A DNA stretch of 11,427 nt from Pseudoneurospora amorphoporcata (Eukaryota; Ascomycota; Sordariomycetes; Sordariales; Sordariaceae). Below, one piece after another: positions 1 to 7,873 of the stretch. Position 1 is the first letter of the stretch; each line of letters starts with the position of its first letter. A program made the translations under genes and the position numbers. Location of the stretch: assembly GCA_033297205.1 (NCBI GenBank), contig MU859514.1:1-11427 (forward strand). Direction: 5' to 3'. The notes beneath the pieces are model-generated. The model was not told where the DNA came from, did not search any database, and saw nothing but the letters and a program-made list of their open reading frames with translations.

Positions 1-999
1 TTCCGCTCCGCTTAGCTACAAGTGCATAGTTCACTGTAGCGTCCCTATACTAGTACTATCATCATAGGCTAGTTAGGGTATTGCAGCAAACAAGATATCT
101 ACTTTTTGTCCATTTTTATAAAGGTTTTGCTAAGAATATGTTACAGGTCTGGCGCTCAGTACTAGCATCTGGCACACAGTTAGCCAGACGACGAGTGCCG
201 GCAATGCACGCCAAGCCGGCAAGGTACCGGCAGGCCTAGAGCCCGTTGGTCCCCTCCAGCCTCCATACGGTTACATGCTTAAACCGTGGGGCTGCCTTAG
301 GCAGTCAGCACCCATACCAGCGCACGGCCTTAAAGGATAGGCGACAAGGTCCGCCCTACCGGCTAGTCTTTCTTCTCTTTTCTTTTCATAGAACCTTAAT
401 TAATTATCCTAGTGTCAGCACTTGCGTACCGCTCTACTATCCTCTTACAAAATAGTAGACATAAAAGTCTAGTATTGATGGTAGTGAACCACAGTGAGCA
501 TGTGGCTCGTGTGTTCAGACTATTTTTCACACACCTCAGCACCTCAGAATTAGCATCCCAGAACAGCAAATCCAGCGTTGGCTGCAGAATGGACACCTCT
601 AAAATTTGCCTTCAGATATAGCGTGGTCCCTCGTCAGCCGAACCCCCCTCGCTAAGCCCTACAGGCTAAACCTAAACCGGAGCCGATTCTGGCGCTGACG
701 CAAATGCGCAGCGACGATTACGGCTCTCCTGCGAGTCATCCACGTGGCCTGACCCGGGCAGATTGGTCTTCCTTGCAGCCAACCCAATCGGCTTATGGTC
801 AGCGGCTCCACAGGCGAGCCTTATGGCGAGCTACGATGACCGTGTCCTTTTAGCAAAGCAGCACTGTATGGCTTTCATCTTTGAAGTAGCGATCTACCCG
901 AGTACCCACGCGTAAGGGAGTCTCTGGAATGGTTACATATGTACCTTCCTAGTTCTCCACGGTGATGATTTCCCCTCGAAATTTGAGCTTTTCTCAAAG
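1..999. other. Gene-poor stretch, no supportable gene
   Basis: I find no coding region here. Open frames are shorter than about 70 codons, overlap on both strands and show no domain pattern. The first 480 bases are A+T-rich in patches, with many TA dinucleotides and stop codons, and look like a decayed repeat or transposon remnant, but I recognise no transposase, reverse transcriptase or terminal repeat. Positions 197-235 contain a small cluster of short GCCGG-containing repeats. The last roughly 60 bases would be the leader of the protease relic that begins at 1000. Confidence 0.4.
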
Positions 1000-1260
1000 A
1001 TGCAGATCTCGTCCGCTCTGATGACAATGATCATGGCCGCCAGCGGCGTCAGCATTGCCCAATCGCTGCGGGGCCAAGCCCAGAACTCCGCCGCCCCCAC
1101 TGTGAGCAGGGGGTCAGTGCATGCTAGGCGAAACATACATTACAAGCCGAATGGCCCGCTATCCCGAGCTAAGGCGTATTTAAAGTTTGGCGAGACGGTA
1201 CCTTCAAATCTTGTGGCCGCGTTGAGCCTTGCTGTTGCTGGTGACATTATTGTAAGGTAA
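1000..1260 (+). pseudogene. 5' fragment of a secreted pepsin-type aspartic protease (signal peptide and propeptide only)
   Basis: The ATG at 1000 has an A at -3 and opens an 86-residue frame. Residues 1-20 form a plausible signal peptide with cleavage near SIA/QS. Residues 47-70 carry YKPNGPLSRAKAYLKFG followed by ETVPSNL. This resembles the propeptide of fungal A1 aspartic proteases of the endothiapepsin/aspergillopepsin type, where a Y-x-x-NGPL...YLKYG...VP pattern precedes the mature enzyme. The mature domain is missing: no DTGS or DSGT catalytic triplet, or TATP-like linker, follows in any frame before the next gene at 1603. The frame ends soon after the propeptide at a TAA. I therefore call it a truncated relic. 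It could instead be a short secreted peptide gene, but the propeptide match makes that less likely. The family call is from memory of the propeptide pattern, not a search. Confidence 0.6.
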
Positions 1261-1602
1261 CATGTTCGACGCGATAGAACGGGCAGCCACGTACCCGCGC
1301 CGAAATCCGCCTGGGTGGGCCCTCCTGTGGCGGTGGTGCACTATTTCCAGTGTCAATTAGACGCCTACGTAACGCCATACACATAGCCTTGCGACCTCTC
1401 CGCACATATAACAAGGAGTCCATTCCGAGATCCACTGCCTATTTTCTCGGAAAAGCAACTACACTGCCAGTCCCAACTCATGTTATTTCACCGGCTCCTC
1501 CAGTCCCCCATCCCCGGAAAGACTCTCTCATCCATCCGCCCGCGCCTTCACCGTCACCTCACCTTGCCAACCCAACTTTCACTCCGTACGCCGCAGCGCA
1601 CC
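1261..1602 (+). promoter_or_regulatory. Probable promoter and leader of the 1603 gene
   Basis: There is no convincing coding sequence here. A TATA-like motif (CATATAAC) lies at about 1404-1411, roughly 190 bases upstream of the preferred start at 1603. The stretch from 1470 to 1600 is pyrimidine-rich, with many C and T runs, as is common in 5' leaders of filamentous fungi. An in-frame ATG at 1480 has a weak context (C at -3) and would add 41 residues. Confidence 0.4.
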
Positions 1603-2268
1603 ATGTCCTCAGCAGCAAGCGCCATCCACACAGATCTCGAGGGCATGCCCAGCCTCGACAAATGGGGCTGGGTCATCTACCGCACGACGTACGGCAACGA
1701 CGACGCGTGGGCGCGCTTCCGCGCCCGCGTCGAGCGCGAGTCGCGTGCCTCGATCTCGCGCTCGGATGCGCCCGAGATTGCCGACAAGCTCGAGTGGACC
1801 TGGGTCGAGGACGCGGCTGCGCTGGACGGCATCCCGCGGGGTGCGCTGCGGGAAAGGTTCAGGGCGTGGGTGGGTGCGGAGAAGGAGCGGATGCTTACCG
1901 CGCGGCGCGCCGAAGGGCAAGAAGCGCTCGAGTTCGATCCGGCGGCCGTGCCGAGGTATGCGTTTTTCGTCCAGGTGGATGAGGAGGCGTTGAGGAGTGT
2001 CACAGGGGAGAAGGAGTGGGATGCCCGCGGGGCGCACGTCAAGTTTGTGGATGCCGGTTGGAGGCCCCTGGCCGAGGCATTCCCTGACATGGACGAGAAT
2101 GAGGAGGACGAGAGCTACGAGGAGATTGACGAGTGTCGCGAAGAGAATGTCGGGTGGATGCAAATTTCACCGTACATGCTCAATGCGGACTTCTACGATG
2201 TGTGGTGCGGTGTTGTGGATATCTGGCACGCTTTCTACAAACGTCCGCCCAAGACGGTCAACTGGTAA
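1603..2268 (+). CDS. Conserved-looking fungal protein of unknown function, 221 residues
   Basis: This is an intact single-exon frame. I chose the ATG at 1603 because it sits in CACCATGTC, a strong fungal start context; an in-frame ATG at 1480 would add 41 residues. The protein begins near residue 17 with SLDKWGWVIYRTTYG and continues with DDAWARFRARVE. I recognise this general pattern (a tryptophan-rich KWG-x-V-I-Y-R start followed by a W-x-x-F helix) from uncharacterised fungal proteins, but I know of no assigned function. The middle is charged and helical. An acidic segment around residues 165-180 is rich in Asp and Glu. The C-terminal part (WMQISPYMLNADFYD, then WCGVVDIWHAFYKRPP) is aromatic. 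No signal peptide or membrane segment is visible from the 1603 start, so it is probably intracellular. Third positions are strongly G/C-rich, as expected for an expressed fungal gene. It converges on the chitinase gene, whose stop lies 52 bases beyond its own, so the two transcripts probably overlap at their 3' ends. Confidence 0.85.
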   Translation: MSSAASAIHTDLEGMPSLDKWGWVIYRTTYGNDDAWARFRARVERESRASISRSDAPEIADKLEWTWVEDAAALDGIPRGALRERFRAWVGAEKERMLTARRAEGQEALEFDPAAVPRYAFFVQVDEEALRSVTGEKEWDARGAHVKFVDAGWRPLAEAFPDMDENEEDESYEEIDECREENVGWMQISPYMLNADFYDVWCGVVDIWHAFYKRPPKTVNW

Positions 2269-2320
2269 AAGTCTCTGGCATGTATCTACATGATCCCCCC
2301 TTCCCCATGTGCTCTTACAC

Positions 2321-5300
2321 CTATTGTGGCGGATCCTCGAACGGATAAATCATATTGTTGATATTGTTCTGAATCGCGTTGATGCCGTCGAGTATCGTCT
2401 CGCGTTGATTGCTCGTGGAAGACCTGAAAGCCGTCTGAACTGCTGTTGTCTGGTTTGTGACGACTTCCCGCTGATATTCAGACACTTGGCTCATATAGTG
2501 TGGATCTGGAGAAACAAAAGTCAGTCAACACTCGGTCCCAATGTGAACGCTGTATTGTGGACATACAGAATTCATCCCAGTGAGCGACTAGTCTAGAGAC
2601 ATCGTAAGCATTGCGTCCTTCTCCGCTTGCAGAAGTCATGGACATTCCATGTACTTACCCCTGCGCCTCTGGGGTCTGGTTTTCCGTGTCTCGAAGTACG
2701 TTTCTCACAGTTGCCACGACATTATCTTGGCGTGTGATGACGTCCGCAAGATTCAGATACGTGAATACCGCCTGAATCTAGAGTTTTCTGTTAGCTTCAT
2801 GTACGACATAACCTTTATTTTTGCTCTGAACAGAATGCCAGCGGTCTGGATGGTGCAGGGGGAGAGATATTAAACTTGCCTCTTGAAGCGACTCCAGAAT
2901 CTCTGTCGTCGCGTCTGCGTCACCAGCAACAGACCTGTCGATCAAACGGCGCAGGCGATCGTCGCTCATATGGCGTTTAAAGGCTTCCATCTCGCCCTTG
3001 GCTCCGTTAACAGCCTCATTGAGTAGCAGGAAGTTCGACGGACTGGTATTGGAGCCGAGAGCTTCAGCCATAGCCTGTGACGGCTGGCGAGTCCGGAAAC
3101 TATCACCCACCGCCACCTCGGTGGTCAATCCCTGCGCATTGTCCCACGTGTTTCGCCAAAATGATTCACTGACTGCTGGTGTCCTCGTACGATCTCCATT
3201 CGGGATAGGATTGGACCGAGGGTGCATGACGTGCCCTGTGGCCCAGTGCATGCCATGGCTAGCGACCGCAGCGTACCGGCTCAGCAAGAGGATCTGTAAA
3301 AGGGTTCTGTTAGTTATCCAACCATATAGCGCGCGGATAAAAAACTGGTTGCGGAGAAGCCTACAGGAAGAGCGTGCTCGACTTCTGTGTTCGCCGGGGG
3401 CTCTTCAGTCTCGATGCGGAATCCCTGCAACCGCCGCCGATCGCACTCACGCTGCCGCATCTCATAGTACTGGTCCGAGAGGCCTGCGAGCCTGAATAGG
3501 AGGAGCCTCATGTATTGCTGGCGCGTAGGGTAGGCTCGCGACCAGGTTTCCATAGGGTTGCCCTCCAGTGTTGTCCACTTGAAAGGCCTGCCGGGGCCGC
3601 GTTTCTCTATGACGCTCAGGCTTCGCTTTGACACAGGGGTGTCGGGAACTCCGTAGTCATCAGTGGTACCGGTGCAGTAAAGGGGGTTGATCTCGCAGGT
3701 TGTCTTCTCGCATGTGCCTTGGGTGGTGGAGGATCGCTGACCTTGCAGCAGCCCGCCAAGTGCCGTCCCCCTTAAGTGTTGGAAGGCATCTTATCAGCAC
3801 AAGCAGGTTGAAGTAAGAAGAGAAAGGGCGGTAGAGCCGAACTCACAGTGACAAGTGAGGAGTCTGTCGCCTTGCGGATCCAGCGCGACGTTCACTTCGT
3901 CCTTCTCGCAGTTGGCAACGGGGCAATCAGTCAAGCTCCCTCTCCACTGGCAATCATGTAGCAGGGTGTCAGTGGGACAGCAGTACTGCTCTTGAAGTTT
4001 GATGTGTCATTAGCTTGCAACGTTCCATTGAAATGGCTCTGGGAACATGGACCTACTGCTAGGGTGGGAGATGGTGCACCCGTCATGGGACGAGAGCATC
4101 GACTTCCTGCCGAGGGCACAACTGTCGCCGCTGGATACAGATGTCAGCTTTCCGTTGGAATCCTGGCAGTCTCTCTGCAATTCAGCAGTGAGTGATAAGA
4201 AAGAAAAAAGCTCTCACCACTTCGTCCAATAGCAGCCAGAGATGACGTTCTTCCAGTCACCTGCCTCGCAGCAGAAGGCCTTGCCGCCTCTGGAGCATTT
4301 GTGGGTGCTGCTCTCAGATTTGAATCCTCCTCCCCTGTCCGTGCAACGTCGCGTTAATTCCTAAGATCGTTATGAGAGGGCTGTCTGTGGCCGACTGACC
4401 AGGAGGACCCATGGATCTTTTGCTCGCCTACATGGCACTGACCGTTGCAATCGCCGCCGCTACCGCGCCCTGTTCATCAGATCATGGTGTGAGTCTTTGT
4501 AGCATCAGGTAGAAACAGGGCAGGACTGAAACAAACATTGGCAGTTTTGGGGGTAATAGTCTCCCGAGCAGCAAATAGGCTTGCCACCGTTCTGTATTCG
4601 ACGCGTCAGCCTCTTTCCCCCGGCCAAAGGCACAGACGCTCGCTCACCTTGCATCCCGCCTTATCCCATCCAATGGGGGCCTTGCCGTCCGGACAGCGCA
4701 CATGATTGTTGTCCAGGTCACTCTGGCTGCGACACTCGCTCTTCTCGTATAGGGCGCAGTCCTTGCCGGCAAGAGCATTGTGCGTTTGGGCAATGTTCAC
4801 AGAGTTTTGTTCGAGTGCGATTGGAGTCGTGTCAATGTGCGAAACCTGCTTGCCGAGGAAGCCCGACATAGCCGTGAACTTGTCGTCGTCGGTGTCCGCC
4901 GCCCAGATGAGTGAGCCCCCGAAGCCGACGCTATTGGCCCAGTCGATCTTCTGGCCAAAGGTGTCTTTGTCGTCGTACGAGATCCACTGATTCTTGTCGA
5001 AGACGAGGTACTTGACAGCAGCCGTCTTGTCCAAGACAGGCTTCAAGTTCGGCACCTGTTTGAGAATGGCTTCAATCTCGTAGTACATGAGGATGCCGCT
5101 CGTCTTGGAACAAGGTCCCTCACGGGCGCCCCCCAGAAAAGGGCACCCCGGCGTGGAGCAGCTCGGGTTGCTGAGTTCGAACGATCGTCCATAGAAACCG
5201 TAGCCAAGTGCAACCTGCTCGGGCTTGACCCCAACACGCCAGAGAAGCTCCGCGGCGAGCTTGATCTCTGTCAGGTTGGTGTGACCCTGAGCAATGGCTC

Positions 5301-6697
5301 CGATTGGATTATTCCGGTCCCTGGGCGAGCACTTCTCAGCATCAACAGCCTGTAAAAGAGCGTATTTTGCCAGACCTACCACGTGCCATGGAGATCGTAG
5401 CTCATGAGGTTTGTCCAGTCGGCATACTGCAATAGGCCAGGGAGATCAAACCACTTGAGGTACCAGTAAGAAGACGGAATGGTGAAAGTCAAACCCAGGC
5501 GCCTGGGGGAGCCATTGAATGTCTGGCGCAGTGTTTTCATCAGCCTGGTGAAGTTGTCCGTGTCCTCTGGCTTGCCGCCACGGTCCGGTGCACCAGGGTA
5601 TTCCCAGTCGATGTCTAGCCTATTGAATAGTCAGCAGAGCCATCGGTATACACACCTGTTTGACGGCGTTTCTTCTGAACTTACCCATTAAACCCCCATT
5701 TGTTACAGAACTTGACAACGTTGTCGGCGAACTTTTGCCGATTGGCCTCAGTCGATGAAATCTCACTGAGCAATGGCTGAGTGACTGTTCCGTTGTCGGA
5801 AAAGGTCCAGCCTCCAACTGAAATGAAGACTTGCAGCTGCGAGTTGTACAGCTTCGCATCTGTAGCCAGCTTGAAGATGCCCTCCTCGGTTTCCGAGTCC
5901 ATCACCACTAGCTCGTAGGACCCAGGCGAGATAAAGGCAAAGGCATAGTTGAGATGGGTCAGCTCACTGAGAGGAAGATCAGTGGGCGTTTTGTGATTGC
6001 AGGTCGAGCGATAGCTCCATGATTCGTAATATCCAATGACTGCGTTTGAGAGGTACTGTCAGTGCTCAGTGAAATAGACTTGCGCGCCTACTTGGAGGCT
6101 GTGATATTGCAAGTGCAACGCACCTTTGCTCAGGGCCTGACCCTTGGGAGAAGCGGGCGGTGAGGGACTGAGAACGCAGTTGGACTGGCAGCCCGTCGTG
6201 CAAAAGTCCTACCATGACACAACGGCGTTGTAAGTCAGATGGCCTCAAGGTTGACAATGACTGGCAACAGACAAGTGACCTACCTTGGTTGTTCCGCAGA
6301 AGCCATACTGGCTGCAGCAGGTGTTTAAGGGGCACTTCTTTCCTGCCGGCACGGCGTACTGTCCACATTCCGCGTGAGCATTGCAGTTTGACATGCAGCC
6401 AGTTCCGCAATAGGTGGGCCCATAGCCACAGACACCGGTCGCGCCGCAGCAAGCTCCGTTGGCACATGGACGGCCACTGGCACACAAATAATCCTCGCGA
6501 CGGCTGAGGGTAGAGATATTGGATGGTTCGGTCCATTCGTTGTCGGCAACTCCGTGAAGTGATCTTGGAGAGACAAGACTTGGGCCTGACATACGAGACC
6601 CGTCTCTTCCGAGATAGAAGCCAAAGGCAAGGACGGAGACCATGCTTAGAAGCGTCAGACCGAGGCCGGCCCGGGCCCTCTTCCAAGGCGAGGCCAT
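2321..6697 (-). CDS. Killer-toxin-like GH18 chitinase with CBM18 modules (intron-rich; possibly disrupted)
   Basis: This is a secreted chitinase of the fungal subgroup C (zymocin alpha-beta-like) type, predicted to hydrolyse beta-1,4 links in chitin outside the cell. The first ATG in frame is at 6697 (context GCGATGG). An open model has 15 exons and about 1,144 residues, within the usual size of the subgroup. In order it has an N-terminal hydrophobic segment (about residues 11-30); a dibasic site (SRRED, about 66); two CBM18-type cysteine modules (about 72-105 and 111-149); GH18 (about 167-523) with SVGGW and DIDWE, catalytic Glu about 291, then YDLHG and a late SLIWAAD; a cysteine-rich region; dibasic sites near 810-820; and a C-terminal domain. 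It is divergent from the LysM gene across 1,176 bases. Two junctions are suspect: about 4171-4220 gives a stop with the best splice sites, and a frame change lies near 3715-3770. It may thus be a recent pseudogene or carry assembly errors. The family call is secure; integrity is not. Confidence 0.9.
3720..4750 (-). other. Cysteine-rich repeat region of the chitinase after GH18
   Basis: Downstream of GH18 the protein has a repeated motif: G-K-x-x-CC, then about 9-13 residues, then C-x-W. Copies are GGKPICC...NCQWRG (exons 6/7), GGKAFCC...GCYWTK (exon 8) and KQYCC...DCQWRG (exon 10). A partial fourth, GCCKVSDPPPPK, appears in exon 11 in a frame different from the sequence after it. Phrases such as WRGSGGDCNGQC recur in the subgroup C chitinases I know. 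The role is unknown; these are presumably small disulfide-bonded modules, perhaps binding polysaccharide. Both suspect junctions of the gene lie in this region. Confidence 0.7.
5700..6650 (-). other. Chitin-binding modules and start of the GH18 barrel within the chitinase
   Basis: Two tandem CBM18-like modules are visible. The first runs from CASGRPCANGACCG through VCGYGPTYCGTGC. The second runs from AECGQYAVPAGKKCP through CCSQYGFCG and, across the first intron (6283-6209), into DFCTTGCQSNC. The cysteine spacing and CC-x-x-x-G-x-CG signature are typical of hevein-like chitin binding. After a short proline/serine linker, GH18 begins with VIGYYESWSYR in exon 3 and reaches SVGGW. The DxxDxDxE-type motif is at the start of exon 4 (about 5615-5600), complete with its terminal Glu. 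By motif inspection the catalytic core is intact. Confidence 0.88.
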
Positions 6698-7112
6698 CGC
6701 CACGAGTAATAAGAGGACGCAAAGACCGGATGCGATGCAAAAGAACGACGCCGAACAAGATTAGCGAGGCTGCTTAGATCAACCACTGCTCTCTGATCGA
6801 TTGAAGGCCCCCTTGGAGACTTATAACAACGCAGAACATGGTGTGAGAGAGAGAGTGGAGTGGACAATACACGCGGAAGACATTCCGTCTCTTACCCCGG
6901 AATATTTCTTCTACGCTCTATTCAGGAACCGTGCATATGAGGCCATGACACGGAGTCGCAGATGACCCAGGCGCCTGTCCTGAATGGCCAGAATCGCCCG
7001 ACTGCTACCATTATTGTCGTCAGCCAGCGCGCTTCTGACGCGAAAATACCATCACCATCTGCCCGCCTCTGTGCGCCCGTTAGCTTCATGTTGATAATCA
7101 ATAGTTCATTCG

Positions 7113-7154
7113 ATTCGTGGTGATCCGGTGATGAGGAGTCATGGCGTCGTTGAT
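7113..7154 (+). repeat. 42-bp direct repeat, copy A
   Basis: This copy starts ATTCGTGGTGATCCGG and ends CGTCGTTGAT. It matches copy B at 7301-7342 over 42 bases with two differences (40/42 identical), 188 bases apart start to start. It contains GGAGTCATG, which has the GAGTCAT half of a Gcn4/AP-1-type bZIP site. It sits in the divergent promoter. Confidence 0.9.
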
Positions 7155-7243
7155 CTAACTAACTCAACAACCAGCGAAAGGTTGTGGCAAAAGCCCAGGA
7201 ATACACTGGGAGAAGCAGATCCAGGAGTCGAGAGTACGAAGGT

Positions 7244-7258
7244 GGGGGGGGGGGGGGG
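7244..7258 (+). repeat. 15-base G homopolymer
   Basis: An uninterrupted run of 15 G lies between the two 42-bp repeats. Such runs are prone to length error in sequencing and to slippage, and G-rich tracts can exclude nucleosomes. Confidence 0.95.
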
Positions 7259-7300
7259 CGCTAACCCTGCTATATCTTAGGTTTGAACTGACATCCCACA

Positions 7301-7342
7301 ATTCGTGGTGATGCGGTGATGAGGAGTCATGCCGTCGTTGAT
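7301..7342 (+). repeat. 42-bp direct repeat, copy B
   Basis: Second copy of the 7113-7154 repeat, same orientation, two mismatches (a C/G change inside TGAT-x-CGG and a G/C change inside CATG-x-CG). A third occurrence of just its first eight bases (ATTCGTGG) follows at 7349-7356. Confidence 0.9.
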
Positions 7343-7873
7343 AGCCCCATTCGTGGAAAGCCAAGAAAGCTATTAAGGCTAGGTTTATATTGTGTTCGGC
7401 AATTGCCCTTGTGACCGGGTCCAATAGGCATTGGGCCATGGAAATGGGCGCATAGGCAGTAATATTGCTACCCTACTAGCTCAACAAGTCGAATGCTGGA
7501 CTTGCATCTGGACCTGCTTACGGCCCTGCATATGTGCATCACCTGCGAGTCATCCTCATACTCTACCGGTAAAAACACCGACCTTAACCTGCCCTAACCC
7601 AGCGTTACCTAGGTGCGTTAGCCGCCTCACTTGGTACAGTCCCGGGACAGACCGTAATGATGTCGTCAGATCGGGAAGGGTTATCGCCTTATTGTCTTGT
7701 AAGAACGGCCAATATATCTTGTCGGTCAAGGTATATACGCATCTCTAGCTCTCGTAGATTCCCAGCTTGCATATGTTTGACGTCTTGTACAGGAACGGAC
7801 TGTTGTCGGCTCGTCGTCAACCAATTCCAGCTTCTCTCCGGTGATACTCCTGCACGAGTCACTGGCAGACATC

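Larger units (their letters stand above)
2321..6697 (-). other. Exon-intron map of the chitinase gene
   Basis: Exons read on the minus strand, by splice signals and phase: 6697-6284, 6208-6124, 6039-5685, 5619-5380, 5320-4648, 4591-4537, 4469-4400, 4334 to about 4218/4221, about 4172-4057, 3990-3847, 3770 (or 3789)-3365, 3293-2880, 2777-2659, 2592-2567 and 2505-2321. Introns are mostly 56-84 bases. Donors include GTAGGT, GTGCGT, GTAAGT, GTGAGC, GTTTGT, GTCAGT and GTATGT; one donor, at 2879, is GC (GCAAGT). For the fourth intron (5379-5321) I chose the CAG at 5321 over the nearer ACAG because only the former keeps the GH18 frame and its HGTW-D-x-NPIG motif. The junctions of exons 8/9 and the start of exon 11 are uncertain. 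Confidence 0.7.
6698..7873. promoter_or_regulatory. Bidirectional promoter region between chitinase and LysM genes
   Basis: No coding sequence is supported in these 1,176 bases. For the chitinase (minus strand), a TATAA motif lies at 6825-6821, about 125 bases before the start. For the LysM gene, CCAAT is at 7709-7713 and TATATA at 7732-7737, about 137 bases before the start; another CCAAT is at 7821-7825. A CRE-like TGACGT lies near 7778. The region also holds a pair of 42-bp direct repeats and a 15-G run, listed separately. The divergent layout would allow joint control of the two chitin-active genes, but no specific operator is proven. Confidence 0.55.

Noticed and set aside
1350..1982. 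A 210-codon plus-strand open frame overlapping the 1603 gene
   Set aside because: It is a shadow in another frame: Arg/Pro/Ala-rich composition produced by the G/C-rich codons of the real gene, with no domain pattern. The minus-strand 184-codon frame at 1609-2163 is rejected for the same reason.
2998..3495. A 165-codon plus-strand open frame opposite the chitinase C-terminal exons
   Set aside because: The minus strand carries the in-phase chitinase exons with splice sites; the plus-strand frame is antisense shadow without recognisable features.
6703..6703. GTG at 6703 as the chitinase start
   Set aside because: The first ATG in that frame is at 6697, in a good context; a GTG start is not expected in a fungal nuclear gene.
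6066..6758. A 230-codon minus-strand open frame overlapping the chitinase 5' end
   Set aside because: It is out of frame with the clear CBM18 and GH18 motifs and reads through their introns; it shows no domain of its own.
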